Assembly (NCBI RefSeq): GCF_008014695.1
Contig: NZ_VOXE01000003.1
Location: forward strand, 62,001 to 126,000
Source of the DNA: Chryseobacterium sp.
Lineage (GTDB): Bacteria; Bacteroidota; Bacteroidia; Flavobacteriales; Weeksellaceae
Direction: 5' to 3'
DNA: 64,000 bases
The notes under the pieces are model-generated. The model was given only the letters and a program-made list of their open reading frames with translations. It ran no database searches and was not told the DNA's origin. A program made the translations under genes and the position numbers. This document shows positions 1 through 7,999 of this stretch, one piece after another; within the stretch, counting starts at the first letter, position 1; every line of letters starts with the position of its first letter.

Positions 1-370
1 TAATGATTCTTTCCACATCTTCAAAACTGAGTGTATCGGGCAGATAAAGTCCCAGTTTGGGTCCTTCTAGAAGGGTTGAAGGATTGTCTTCGCGCATTTC
101 GTCCTGCTGCAGAAATTTAAAAAATGCTTTGATAGACGAAATCCATCTTGCCTGCGATCTTTCACTGAATTTCTGTTTGGAAACCTGATAGAGATATTCC
201 TGAAGCTGTTCATAAGTGATATGTTCCGGTAGAACATTATCAAGGAAATCTTCTGCAAAAGTCTTGAGTTTTCTGATGTCCCGAAGGTAAGCATCCAGCG
301 TGTTGTCTGAAAAATTCCGTTCAAACTTAAGGTAATTTTCAAACTCCTTAATTTTTTCATCCCATTTCAT
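1..370 (-). CDS. xerD: Tyrosine recombinase XerD, N-terminal part (runs off the window)
   Basis: Reading the minus strand from an ATG at 370 gives an open frame of 123 codons that continues past the window edge. It begins MKWDEKIKEFENYLKFERN and contains NTLDAYLRDIRKL, the SAM-like core-binding (Arm) domain of tyrosine recombinases. XerD works with XerC to resolve chromosome dimers at dif. The catalytic domain (R-K-H-R-H-Y) lies outside the window, so XerD rather than another recombinase is inferred from the N-terminus and the housekeeping context. It follows the dCMP deaminase gene by about 30 bases on the same strand, so it is probably cotranscribed. An overlapping 97-codon frame (67-360) is a shadow of this gene. 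Confidence 0.8.
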   Translation of the reverse strand, partial: MKWDEKIKEFENYLKFERNFSDNTLDAYLRDIRKLKTFAEDFLDNVLPEHITYEQLQEYLYQVSKQKFSERSQARWISSIKAFFKFLQQDEMREDNPSTLLEGPKLGLYLPDTLSFEDVERII

Positions 371-399
371 AATTCCTCTTTTTTGTTTTGGTTATTGGT

Positions 400-831
400 T
401 TACATTGACAAGAGTTCATTTTCATGGATCTGAACGGTTTCAATGTTGTGGTTTTTTAAAAAACTTATTCCCTCTTCGTCAGAATACTCGTGAATATAAA
501 CGATTTTCGAGATTCCTGACTGTAAAACCAGTTTACTGCATTCTTTACAGGGCGAAAGTGTTAAATATAGCGTTGCCCCTTTTGCAGACTGTGTTGAACT
601 GGCAAGTTTTAAGATTGCATTGGCTTCTGCATGCAAAACATACCAGTGTGTGCTTCCACTCTCATCTTCGCAGCAATTATCAAAGCCCGAAGGTGTACCG
701 TTATAACCATCAGAAATGATCATCCGGTCTTTTACAATAAGGGCTCCTACTTTCTTACGCTCACAATACGAAAGTTTTGCCCATTCCTGCGCCATTTTTA
801 AATAGGCGATATCAAATTTGTTCGGTTCCAA
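400..831 (-). CDS. dCMP deaminase family protein (ComEB-like)
   Basis: A cytoplasmic zinc deaminase of 143 residues, expected to convert dCMP to dUMP for thymidylate synthesis. The zinc site is complete: HAE at 67-69, with E69 as proton shuttle, and PCKEC with C95 and C98. NGTPSGF at 44-50 is the nucleotide-binding loop typical of dCMP deaminases, which separates it from the TadA-type deaminase also in this window (8000-8431). The start lies two bases after the stop of the enoyl-CoA hydratase gene, so the two are cotranscribed. Whether the substrate is dCMP or free cytidine is not settled by sequence alone, but the family is clear. Confidence 0.9.
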   Translation of the reverse strand: MEPNKFDIAYLKMAQEWAKLSYCERKKVGALIVKDRMIISDGYNGTPSGFDNCCEDESGSTHWYVLHAEANAILKLASSTQSAKGATLYLTLSPCKECSKLVLQSGISKIVYIHEYSDEEGISFLKNHNIETVQIHENELLSM

Positions 832-833
832 AA

Positions 834-1601
834 CTAAAATGTGGGTTTTCTCTTTTCCAGAAACGCTGAAACCCCTTCTTTCTTATCGGGCATATCGAAA
901 AGTTCTCCAAAAAACTGTATTTCGGCATCATAACCTTTATCAGTGTCAGATAGATTAATGGCTTTAATGGCTTTTTCAATGGCCATGGGAGAATTATATG
1001 AAATAGTGGTAGCCAGTTCTTTCGCTTTCGATAAAAGATCTTCCAAAGGGAAAACTTCATTTACAAGACCGATTTCTTTCGCTTTTTTAGCGTCAATCAT
1101 TTTTGCTGAAAAGATCATCTCATTTGCAAGACCTTTTCCAACGATTTTTGCAAGCCTCTGCGTGCCGCCGTAACCGGGAATCAAGCCTAAAGTAACTTCC
1201 GGAAGTCCAAGTCTGGCATTTTCTGAAGCATAGCGGATGTGGCAGGCTAAAGCCAGTTCCAGACCACCACCCAAAGCGAAACCGTTTACAGCAGCGATCA
1301 CGGGTTTCTTTAAATTTTCAATTTTATTGAAAAGGAAGCTTTGCCCGTTACGTGCAAGTTCTTCTGCTTTTTCCTGCCCGAAATCTGAAAATTCTTTTAT
1401 ATCGGCACCAGCTACAAAAGATTTTGGACCGTCGCCGATTAAAATAATGACTCTTACTTCCTGATCTTCATTAAGGATTTCAAATGCGGTACTCAACTCC
1501 TTTATAGTAGCTGAGTTCAGTGCGTTCAAACTTTGCGGCCTTCTGATGGTGAGGACTGCGGTTCTGTTTTCCTTCTCTACAACAATATTGTCAAAATTCA
1601 T
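834..1601 (-). CDS. Enoyl-CoA hydratase/isomerase family protein
   Basis: A 255-residue crotonase-fold protein of the usual length. AGADIKEF (64-71) and GGG (111-113) form the oxyanion hole. Both catalytic glutamates of true hydratases are present, E115 in GGGLELAL and E135 in GLPEVTLG, followed by PGYGGTQRL. This supports hydration of trans-2-enoyl-CoA in beta-oxidation or branched-chain acid breakdown rather than a non-catalytic homologue. It is the first gene of a minus-strand run with the dCMP deaminase and xerD genes, a grouping without an obvious common function. The exact acyl-CoA substrate cannot be told. Confidence 0.9.
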   Translation of the reverse strand: MNFDNIVVEKENRTAVLTIRRPQSLNALNSATIKELSTAFEILNEDQEVRVIILIGDGPKSFVAGADIKEFSDFGQEKAEELARNGQSFLFNKIENLKKPVIAAVNGFALGGGLELALACHIRYASENARLGLPEVTLGLIPGYGGTQRLAKIVGKGLANEMIFSAKMIDAKKAKEIGLVNEVFPLEDLLSKAKELATTISYNSPMAIEKAIKAINLSDTDKGYDAEIQFFGELFDMPDKKEGVSAFLEKRKPTF

Positions 1602-1699
1602 GTGTTATCAATGTCTTTAAAAAATGCAAATTACTAAAAATCTATGTAGAAAAATGAAAAATATCTATAAAAATTCATTTTTTAACATTTTAAATTTAA

Positions 1700-3187
1700 T
1701 TATGTCTTCATATGGCTCATCATATTCGCGTCAATGTTGATTTGCAGACCCATGGCAATCTTCATCCCTAATTCAATATTCGCACGGAAAAAATGACAGA
1801 GCTGACGGCCGATAATTTCTTCTCTTTTCGGACCGGAAATTCCCTGCATGTGCTTAACAATATTCTTTATAAGGTGTTGCCGGTCATTTTCATTCAGGGC
1901 CTTGGTGTAAAAAAGACCAGGTTGGGTATAATGGTCGTCATCGAATTCATTTCTGTTAAAGTTCGCAACGTGCATGCTGGTGATCTCGTACTCAAAGTTT
2001 TTATAATCCGGATCTGGTTTTACTCTGTCGAAACTGTTCGGGAAATAATTGGGAGCGTCACCCGCTTCATTGAATGCCATAGCCCCATCCCGCTGATAAT
2101 TGTTGAAACCAAACGGACAGGCATTTACAGGGAGCTGGTGCGCATTTACACCAATTCGGTAACGCTGTGCGTCGGGATAGGAAAAGAGCCGACCCTGCAG
2201 CATTTTATCCGGAGAAAAACTGATTCCGTTGATGAGATTACTCGGCGAAAAAGCCGCCTGTTCTACATGGGTAAAATAATTCACAGGAATTTCGTTAAGT
2301 TCCATTTCCCCGACTTCCATCAGAGGAAATTCTTCCTGAAACCACACTTTGGTAACGTCAAAAGGGTTCCAGCGAAAATCTTTCGCCTGCTCTTCGGTCA
2401 TGGTCTGGATGTACATCTTCCATTTCGGAAAATCTCCTCTTTCAATGGCCTTTACCATATCTTCCTGAGCAAAATCCGGGTTTTCACCTTTCATTCTCTC
2501 GGCTTCCTCATCCGTAAAATTTTTAATCTCCTGCTGTGTTTTAAAATGAAATTTCACCCAGGTTCTTTCGTTGTTCTCATTGATCATCGAAAAAGTATGA
2601 GATCCAAAGCCATGCATATGCCTGAAACCATAAGGTGTTCCGCGATCCGACATCAGAATCATGACCTGATGCAGACTTTCGGGATTCAGGCTCCAGAAAT
2701 CCCACATCATGGTTTTGTCCCTTAAATTCGTTTTGGGCACGCGTTTCTGTGAATGGATAAAATCAGGAAATTTTTTCGCATCTTTTATAAAAAATACAGG
2801 CGTATTATTGCCAACCAGATCCCAGTTTCCTTCCTCTGTGTAAAACTTCAGTGCAAAACCGCGCGGGTCGCGTTCGGTATCCGCGCTGCCTCTTTCGCCG
2901 GCTACAGTTGAAAACCTTGCAAAAATTTTGCAGGTGTTGCCGGCTTTTGAAAAAAGTTTGGCTTTTGTATATTTCGAAAGGTCATGAGTCACGGTAAATT
3001 TACCGTACACTCCTGTTCCTTTTGCGTGCACAATCCTTTCGGGAATCCTTTCCCGTACAAAATGGGCCAGATTTTCCTGCAGAATAAAATCCTGAAGCAA
3101 AACAGGGCCTCGCGCACCTACCGTCTGAGAATCCTGATGCTCAAAATACGGGGCTCCGGAGCTGTTGGTGAGTTTATTGTGATCCAT
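1700..3187 (-). CDS. katA: Monofunctional heme catalase
   Basis: Decomposes hydrogen peroxide to water and oxygen in the cytoplasm; no signal peptide is seen. At 495 residues it is of the small-subunit type. Catalytic H54 lies in VHAKGTGVYG, the distal asparagine (N127) in DLVGNNTP, and the proximal heme tyrosine (Y337) in RLFSYPDAQRYRIG. The gene is divergent from an OxyR-type regulator (3300-4247) with 112 bases between the starts, the usual arrangement for peroxide-inducible katA. A -7 element lies 25 bases upstream of the ATG. The symbol is given by family convention. Confidence 0.95.
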   Translation of the reverse strand: MDHNKLTNSSGAPYFEHQDSQTVGARGPVLLQDFILQENLAHFVRERIPERIVHAKGTGVYGKFTVTHDLSKYTKAKLFSKAGNTCKIFARFSTVAGERGSADTERDPRGFALKFYTEEGNWDLVGNNTPVFFIKDAKKFPDFIHSQKRVPKTNLRDKTMMWDFWSLNPESLHQVMILMSDRGTPYGFRHMHGFGSHTFSMINENNERTWVKFHFKTQQEIKNFTDEEAERMKGENPDFAQEDMVKAIERGDFPKWKMYIQTMTEEQAKDFRWNPFDVTKVWFQEEFPLMEVGEMELNEIPVNYFTHVEQAAFSPSNLINGISFSPDKMLQGRLFSYPDAQRYRIGVNAHQLPVNACPFGFNNYQRDGAMAFNEAGDAPNYFPNSFDRVKPDPDYKNFEYEITSMHVANFNRNEFDDDHYTQPGLFYTKALNENDRQHLIKNIVKHMQGISGPKREEIIGRQLCHFFRANIELGMKIAMGLQINIDANMMSHMKT

Positions 3188-3211
3188 TTTTCAGTCTATT
3201 TTAAGGGTAAA

Positions 3212-3219
3212 CAAATTTA
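3212..3219 (-). promoter_or_regulatory. Candidate -7 promoter element of the catalase gene
   Basis: The minus strand reads TAAATTTG, a perfect match to the Bacteroidetes -7 consensus TAnnTTTG, placing a transcript start near 3205, some 18 bases before the ATG at 3187. No clear TTTG is seen 19-20 bases upstream, which fits a promoter needing an activator such as OxyR. The site is inferred from consensus only. Confidence 0.45.
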
Positions 3220-3270
3220 CATAAAGTTGCATAAATTGCCATAAGGTATATAACGTAAAACAAAAAGAAC

Positions 3271-3278
3271 TAATTTTG
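3271..3278 (+). promoter_or_regulatory. Candidate -7 promoter element of the oxyR-like gene
   Basis: TAATTTTG matches TAnnTTTG and lies 21 bases before the ATG at 3300. There is no good -33 TTTG upstream. Together with the opposite element at 3212-3219 it would give back-to-back promoters in the katA/oxyR intergenic region. Confidence 0.4.
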
Positions 3279-3299
3279 TTGAAGATAAATTTTAAATAA

Positions 3300-4247
3300 A
3301 TGAACATTCAGCAATTGGAATACCTCATCGCGGTTGACAAATATAAACATTTCGGGAAAGCGGCCCTTTCCTGCTTTATTACACAGCCAACCCTCAGTGC
3401 GATGATTCAGAAATTTGAGGATGAACTGGATGTTAAAATTTTCGACAGAACAACCCACCCAATCCGTACGACGGATGTGGGAATACAGATTATTGATGAA
3501 GCCCGCAAAGTGGTGGATTCGGTAAACGAACTGCGCAATAAGGCCAGTCTGCTGAACAATGTTCTTGCCGGAAAGGTAAATCTGGGAATCATTCCGACCG
3601 TTTCGGGTTTTATATTGCCCACTGAGATTTTTGATTTTCTGGAAAAAAACCCGAAAATCGAACTCAATGTAAAAGAAATGACCACCGACGGAATCATCAA
3701 AGCCCTGAAAGCCGGCGAACTGGATGCGGGAATCATTTCAACGCCATACGAAGCTGCCGAGGAATTTTATCAGGATTTCCTCTTTAATGAAGAACTGATG
3801 CTCTATTCGCCCGACTTCCTCGAAAAAAAGGACTGTTTTGTAGCTCCCGAAGAAATTGACACTTCAAAAGCCTGGCTTCTTGAAGAAGGAAACTGTCTGC
3901 GAAACCAATTTCAGAACATCTGCCATCTCAAGGAAAATTCGGTAAAGCCAAAAAACCTTGATTTCAGCTCATCCAGCATCAATACTTTAATACAGATGGT
4001 GGATAAAATCGGCGGCATTACCATTTTGCCGGAACTGGCCACCGCTCAACTTTCCGATGTACAGAAAACAAAAGTTGCACGCTTCCTGAAACCTTTCCCA
4101 TACCGGGAAATCAGCCTTATTTATTACAAACCCACCTATAAGCAGAAAATTCTGGATGAAATGACTGCATTCATTAAAAACTCGCTGAAGGAAAAACTAA
4201 ATTTTACAAAGAATCCCGAAAATTACGTGGGAGTAAAACCGGAATAA
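3300..4247 (+). CDS. oxyR: LysR-family peroxide sensor, OxyR-like
   Basis: A 315-residue LysR-type activator. Residues 1-60 are the winged helix-turn-helix (MNIQQLEYLIAV at the start, TQPTLSAMI near 28-36) and residues 90-300 the effector domain. The redox pair is C199 and C208 in GNCLRNQFQNIC, with the same spacing and numbering as the disulfide-forming cysteines of E. coli OxyR. This argues strongly for direct peroxide sensing. The gene is divergent from the catalase gene, its likely target. After it, the metK promoter and riboswitch begin within 20 bases. Confidence 0.92.
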   Translation: MNIQQLEYLIAVDKYKHFGKAALSCFITQPTLSAMIQKFEDELDVKIFDRTTHPIRTTDVGIQIIDEARKVVDSVNELRNKASLLNNVLAGKVNLGIIPTVSGFILPTEIFDFLEKNPKIELNVKEMTTDGIIKALKAGELDAGIISTPYEAAEEFYQDFLFNEELMLYSPDFLEKKDCFVAPEEIDTSKAWLLEEGNCLRNQFQNICHLKENSVKPKNLDFSSSSINTLIQMVDKIGGITILPELATAQLSDVQKTKVARFLKPFPYREISLIYYKPTYKQKILDEMTAFIKNSLKEKLNFTKNPENYVGVKPE

Positions 4248-4266
4248 TTAAAACCTTCAAAAATTT

Positions 4267-4295
4267 TTGAGATCCATTTAAACTGACTAAATTTG
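4267..4295 (+). promoter_or_regulatory. Promoter of metK (Bacteroidetes type)
   Basis: TTG at 4267-4269 is followed after 18 bases by TAAATTTG at 4288-4295, matching the -33/-7 pattern of Bacteroidetes promoters. The predicted transcript start is near 4300-4303. The mRNA would therefore begin just before the riboswitch-like segment and carry a leader of about 127 bases before the metK ATG. Confidence 0.65.
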
Positions 4296-4308
4296 CAACC
4301 GGAAAATA

Positions 4309-4360
4309 TCCGAGGAAAAATTTGAACTGATTGCAACCTCTTTAAAAAAATGCTAAAACA
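4309..4360 (+). ncRNA. Probable SAM-II riboswitch in the metK leader
   Basis: The metK leader contains the SAM-II signature in order. A P1 5' arm CGAGG (4311-4315) is followed by a loop with ATTTGAACTGATTGCAA (4320-4336), a P1 3' arm CCTC (4337-4340) and, ten bases on, TGCTAAAACA (4351-4360). The known SAM-II aptamer has ATTTAACCGTATTGCAA in the same loop and ends in GCTAAAA, the conserved SAM-contacting 3' strand. SAM-II is known from Bacteroidetes and alphaproteobacteria and normally reduces translation when SAM is plentiful, which suits a SAM synthetase gene. The P1 stem here is short, so a covariance-model check would be decisive. Confidence 0.6.
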
Positions 4361-4429
4361 GAACTTCTATTTTAGTTTCTTTTGTAATCAGCCGTTTTTT
4401 CATCAACAAAATTAAAAAACAAAAGAAGT

Positions 4430-5710
4430 ATGTCATACCTATTTACGTCCGAATCTGTTTCAGAAGGACACCCAGATAAAATTGCCGACCAGATCTCAGA
4501 TGCATTAATCGATCATTTTTTAGCCTATGATCCCAGTTCAAAAGTAGCTTGTGAAACGCTTGTGACCACCGGTCAGGTTGTGTTGGCAGGAGAAGTGAAA
4601 TCGGAAGCATATCTTGATGTGCAGACGATTGCGCGGGATGTCATCAATGAAATCGGTTATACGAAAGGCGAATACATGTTCAACGGAGATTCATGTGGCG
4701 TGATTTCTGCGATCCATGAACAGTCATCAGATATCAACCAAGGCGTTGACCGGGTTACCGGAGATGAAGATTTTGAAACAAAAGCCAATTCACAGGGAGC
4801 AGGAGATCAGGGAATGATGTTCGGTTACGCGACCAATGAAACCGAAAATTATATGCCGCTGGCTTTGGATCTTGCGCACTCGATCCTGAAAGAACTGTCG
4901 GTTCTTAGACGGGAAAATAATGCCATTCAATATCTTCGTCCGGATGCCAAATCACAGGTAACCATTGAATATTCTGATGATCACAAACCAATCAGAATCG
5001 ATTCTATCGTGGTTTCCACCCAGCATGATGATTTCGGAAGCGAAGAAGCGATGCTGGCAAAAATCAAAAAAGACATTATTGAAATGCTGATCCCAAAAGT
5101 GAAGGCGGCCCAGAAAAGAGAAATCCAGGAACTTTTCAATGATCAGATCAAATACCACATCAACCCAACCGGTAAATTTGTAATCGGCGGCCCACACGGA
5201 GATACCGGTTTAACCGGAAGAAAAATCATTGTAGATACTTACGGCGGAAAAGGCGCGCACGGAGGCGGTGCATTTTCAGGAAAAGATCCTTCTAAAGTCG
5301 ATCGCAGTGCGGCTTACGCCACGAGACACATTGCCAAGAACCTCGTGGCTGCAGGTGTTGCAGATGAAGTTCTGGTACAGGTATCTTACGCAATTGGCGT
5401 TGCTGAACCTTGCGGTCTGTACATCAATACCTACGGGACCGGAAAAGTAAATCTTCACGACGGAGAAATTTCTGAAAGGATTCAAAAGATATTTGATTTG
5501 AGGCCTTATGCCATTGAGCAGAATTTAAAACTCAGAAACCCGATTTATCAGATCACCGCATCTTACGGCCACATGGGAAGAGAATATTTTGTTGCTGATA
5601 AAACCTTTAACAAAGGAAAAAAGAATGAAAAAACAATTGAAAACCTCGAGTTCTTTACCTGGGAAAAGCTTGATAAGATCGAAGAAATTAAAAAGGAATT
5701 TAATATTTAA
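4430..5710 (+). CDS. metK: S-adenosylmethionine synthetase
   Basis: Makes SAM from methionine and ATP, a cytoplasmic enzyme of 426 residues. Motifs seen in order are [13 protein letters not shown] near the N-terminus, [12 protein letters not shown] in the middle, [21 protein letters not shown] and [19 protein letters not shown] with the ATP- and methionine-binding residues. The start [13 protein letters not shown] is typical. It is a single-gene unit: its own promoter and leader lie upstream (4267-4360) and a strong terminator follows at 5727-5764. Feedback control by SAM through the leader is inferred. Confidence 0.97.
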   Translation: MSYLFTSESVSEGHPDKIADQISDALIDHFLAYDPSSKVACETLVTTGQVVLAGEVKSEAYLDVQTIARDVINEIGYTKGEYMFNGDSCGVISAIHEQSSDINQGVDRVTGDEDFETKANSQGAGDQGMMFGYATNETENYMPLALDLAHSILKELSVLRRENNAIQYLRPDAKSQVTIEYSDDHKPIRIDSIVVSTQHDDFGSEEAMLAKIKKDIIEMLIPKVKAAQKREIQELFNDQIKYHINPTGKFVIGGPHGDTGLTGRKIIVDTYGGKGAHGGGAFSGKDPSKVDRSAAYATRHIAKNLVAAGVADEVLVQVSYAIGVAEPCGLYINTYGTGKVNLHDGEISERIQKIFDLRPYAIEQNLKLRNPIYQITASYGHMGREYFVADKTFNKGKKNEKTIENLEFFTWEKLDKIEEIKKEFNI

Positions 5711-5726
5711 ATTTCCAGAAAACAAT

Positions 5727-5764
5727 AAAACTGCTTTATCTGAACGGATAAGGCAGTTTTTTTT
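5727..5764 (+). terminator. Rho-independent terminator after metK
   Basis: A 14-pair stem (5727-5740 with 5747-5760, one G-U pair) closes a 6-base loop and is followed by a T run reaching eight bases. It starts 17 bases after the metK stop. Confidence 0.9.
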
Positions 5765-5793
5765 AACTTTACCTCCAGAAACAGATCTCAACT

Positions 5794-6279
5794 ATGAAAA
5801 AGACGTTTATTTTTTCCTTTTTTTTACTGCTCATTACCCATTTTGCTACGGCACAGCTGACCATGCATAAAACGGTTCATGCCGGTTACGTTTATCAGAA
5901 TCAAAGTTTCGGGGAAATTGGCGGGAGACTTCTTTTTCTGAAAACAGATGATGTGATTTACAGAATCGGAGCTTCAGCATTAATGGGCGCCGCAAATGGT
6001 AAGTTTGCCGTTTTACCGAAGGTTCAGGGAGATGTTTTGATCAATTTCGAGAGAAATGTAGACATCTACCATTCCTATTATTTTCTGGCGGGTGCGGAAG
6101 CTACCACCAAATATATCGCCCCAAAAATTGGCGTTTCTCTTTTTGGGCTGGTTGATTTGACGGGTGGTTATGCTTTTCCGATCGGTGAAAGCGGTATCAA
6201 CGGGAAGCAGCTGAAGGGCCTGAACATCAATTTTACGCTGAACATTCCTATTGTTGTGATCAGCGATTTAACGGATTAA
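5794..6279 (+). CDS. Secreted protein of unknown function
   Basis: A 161-residue protein whose first 20 residues are a clear signal peptide (KK, then a long hydrophobic run, ending ATAQ). The rest alternates short polar and hydrophobic stretches with many Gly, Tyr and Phe residues, and the C-terminus has alternating hydrophobic residues. This resembles a small outer-membrane beta-barrel or periplasmic protein. I recognise no domain or catalytic motif. It lies between the metK terminator and a sigma factor gene 178 bases on, so it is probably transcribed alone. The intergenic stretch behind it is very AT-rich and holds a short hairpin at 6415-6427 but no clear gene. Confidence 0.7.
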   Translation: MKKTFIFSFFLLLITHFATAQLTMHKTVHAGYVYQNQSFGEIGGRLLFLKTDDVIYRIGASALMGAANGKFAVLPKVQGDVLINFERNVDIYHSYYFLAGAEATTKYIAPKIGVSLFGLVDLTGGYAFPIGESGINGKQLKGLNINFTLNIPIVVISDLTD

Positions 6280-6457
6280 TTGAATCAATATTGCATTATT
6301 TTGATTTTTTTATAATAAAAATAACAAAGTATTAACTTTTTTATTATTTTTACACGATATAAACAACACCTATAGATTTTAAACTTTACTTTTTAAACAG
6401 ATAACAATCATGCTCACCCTTCGGGTGCTGCTGGATGTGATTTATAAATAAAAAGTA

Positions 6458-7048
6458 ATGAAAACAAAATCAGACAGCCTGTTGATAACCGACTACCGCG
6501 GTGGAAGTGAACAGGCATTAGCCTGCCTCATAGAACGACACCAAAAAGACCTCTTTTCTTTTATATTCTATAAACTCATGGATGAAGATCTTGCGAATGA
6601 TATTTTCCAGGATACTTTCATGAAAATTATCGTGACTCTTAAAGAGGGCCGTTATAACGAAGAAGGAAAATTCATTCTCTGGGCAAAACGCATCGCACAC
6701 AATTTAATCATTGACCATTACCGGCTTAAATCGAAACACATCAAGGTTTCGGAAACTTCCTACGATAATGAGGAATTTTCGATTTTCGACCTCATCCGCG
6801 AGCAGGAAGAGAATATTGAGGACCGCTTGGTTTCCCAGCAAATCCACAGCGATCTCTTTAAAATGCTTGAGCTTTTGCCCGAAAACCAGCGCGAAGTAAT
6901 AAAACTGCGTTTTTTCGACAACCTGAGTTTTAAGGAAATAGCTGAACAAACCGACTCAAGCATCAACACCACATTAGGGAGAGTACGTTATGCGCTCATT
7001 AATCTTCGCAAAATAATGGGGGAAAATAAAATAATATTAACGCGGTAA
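6458..7048 (+). CDS. RNA polymerase sigma factor, ECF type
   Basis: A 196-residue sigma-70 family protein of extracytoplasmic-function size. Region 2 spans about residues 22-95, with DLANDIFQDTFMKI for core binding and WAKRIAHNLIIDHYR for -10 recognition. Region 4 spans about 131-185, with LPENQREVIKLRFFDNLSFKEIA and a helix-turn-helix. No classical transmembrane anti-sigma factor follows; instead a 44-residue basic protein gene starts 46 bases later, before a terminator. The target regulon cannot be told. Housekeeping transcription in this phylum uses a different sigma, so this is an accessory regulator. Confidence 0.92.
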   Translation: MKTKSDSLLITDYRGGSEQALACLIERHQKDLFSFIFYKLMDEDLANDIFQDTFMKIIVTLKEGRYNEEGKFILWAKRIAHNLIIDHYRLKSKHIKVSETSYDNEEFSIFDLIREQEENIEDRLVSQQIHSDLFKMLELLPENQREVIKLRFFDNLSFKEIAEQTDSSINTTLGRVRYALINLRKIMGENKIILTR

Positions 7049-7094
7049 CAATAAATCGATAAGATGGCACGTTTTGAGTGAAATGCTTCAGCCT

Positions 7095-7229
7095 ATGAAA
7101 AAAAATGACACTCTAAACGAAAAACTTTTGAAACCGAAAAAAGCCACTGTCGATTTTCTTTTAAATTATTCGCGTAACCTCAAGGTCCTGAATGGCCGTT
7201 CAAAAAATTATCTGGTTTCAAAAAACTGA
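7095..7229 (+). CDS. Small basic protein downstream of the ECF sigma factor
   Basis: An open frame of 44 residues, MKKNDTLNEKLLKPKK then ATVDFLLNYSRNLKVL and a lysine/asparagine-rich tail, missed by ordinary length cut-offs. An in-frame ATG at 7083 would add four residues. It starts 46 bases after the sigma factor stop and is followed within 14 bases by a terminator, so the two form a compact unit. The short motif KPKKxTVDFLLNYSRxL looks like one amphipathic helix. I recall similar small proteins beside sigma factors in flavobacteria. A role as a small sigma-binding or regulatory peptide is only a guess. Confidence 0.65.
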   Translation: MKKNDTLNEKLLKPKKATVDFLLNYSRNLKVLNGRSKNYLVSKN

Positions 7230-7242
7230 TTTTTTCTTTATT

Positions 7243-7271
7243 AATGCTGTATTTTGTACAGCATTTTTTTT
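7243..7271 (+). terminator. Rho-independent terminator after the sigma factor unit
   Basis: A 9-pair perfect stem (7243-7251 with 7257-7265), loop TTTTG, then a T run. It closes the sigma factor/small protein unit. A second, weaker hairpin (AGGGAT ... ATCCCT, about 7312-7333) follows. Confidence 0.85.
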
Positions 7272-7373
7272 CGCCTACCCTCACTTACAGATAACCGTTA
7301 AAATTTTTTTAGGGATCATTGCAAAGAATCCCTTTTGTAGTTAGCTCTTTCTTCCCGTTTTCAAAAATAATTC

Positions 7374-7381
7374 TATATTTG
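7374..7381 (+). promoter_or_regulatory. Candidate -7 promoter element
   Basis: TATATTTG fits TAnnTTTG and ends 11 bases before the ATG at 7393, so the transcript would have an almost absent leader. The -33 region is weak. Confidence 0.4.
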
Positions 7382-7392
7382 AAAAAAATTGC

Positions 7393-7938
7393 ATGAAGAC
7401 ATTACTACTTAGCTCCTTTTTAATTCTTGTGTTCGCTCATGTTTCTGCCCAGGAAACGGAAGTTCCTACGCGACAGAATGATATTATTCTTGATCCCATA
7501 ACCACTATTGCCGGAATGGGAAGTTTATCTTATGAAAGGTTACTTAATCAGGACAGCGGAGTGGGTATTCACGGCTTCTTTTATCTGGGAAACGAAGATG
7601 ATTATGACAATTACCGTTTTATGCAGATTTCACCTTTTTACCGTATGTATTTCGGTAAGAAATATGCTTCCGGATTTTTTATAGAAGCCTTCTTGCCAAT
7701 TACTACCATTAAAGACAGTTATTATTACTATGAGCCTGTAAACCCGAACTATTATTCGGAAACAGAAGACACTGAAACTACCCTGGGTTTGGGATTTGGA
7801 GCAGGCGGAAAGTGGGTGACAAAGAGGAATATTATCTTTGAAGCAAGTGCCGGAATTGCCCGGAGATTTGCGGGAAATAGTGATATGTTCTCCTCCATCA
7901 CAGCTAAATGGATGCTCGGTATCGGTTACCGATTCTAA
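7393..7938 (+). CDS. Putative outer-membrane beta-barrel protein
   Basis: A 181-residue protein with a signal peptide (residues 1-19, ending VSAQ). The mature part contains strands with alternating hydrophobic and polar residues, many Tyr and Phe, and ends in GIGYRF with a terminal phenylalanine, as outer-membrane barrels often do. Patterns such as GFFYLGNEDD and FGKKYASGFFIEAF resemble small barrel proteins of unknown role (DUF3575-like), but I cannot assign a family with confidence. It is preceded by the sigma factor terminator and probably transcribed alone. Confidence 0.75.
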   Translation: MKTLLLSSFLILVFAHVSAQETEVPTRQNDIILDPITTIAGMGSLSYERLLNQDSGVGIHGFFYLGNEDDYDNYRFMQISPFYRMYFGKKYASGFFIEAFLPITTIKDSYYYYEPVNPNYYSETEDTETTLGLGFGAGGKWVTKRNIIFEASAGIARRFAGNSDMFSSITAKWMLGIGYRF

Positions 7939-7999
7939 GGAATAAAAATTCTGAAGAAGTTTTGCCATTCCGCTAAACCTTTTTCTTAAAAACTACCTA

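Noticed and set aside
67-360. A 97-codon open frame overlapping the xerD fragment
   Set aside because: It lies in another frame of the recognisable xerD N-terminus and has no domain.
1-370. Integrase of a mobile element
   Set aside because: The context is housekeeping genes, and no attachment site, transposase or other mobile gene is seen; xerD fits better.
1793-2725. A 310-codon open frame on the plus strand opposite the catalase gene
   Set aside because: It is fully antisense to katA, has no recognisable domain and a composition typical of a shadow frame.
4272-4302. A second SAM-II-like copy (AACTGACTAAATTTGCAACC) upstream of the proposed riboswitch
   Set aside because: It overlaps the promoter -7 element, lies before the predicted transcript start and lacks the GCTAAAA strand.
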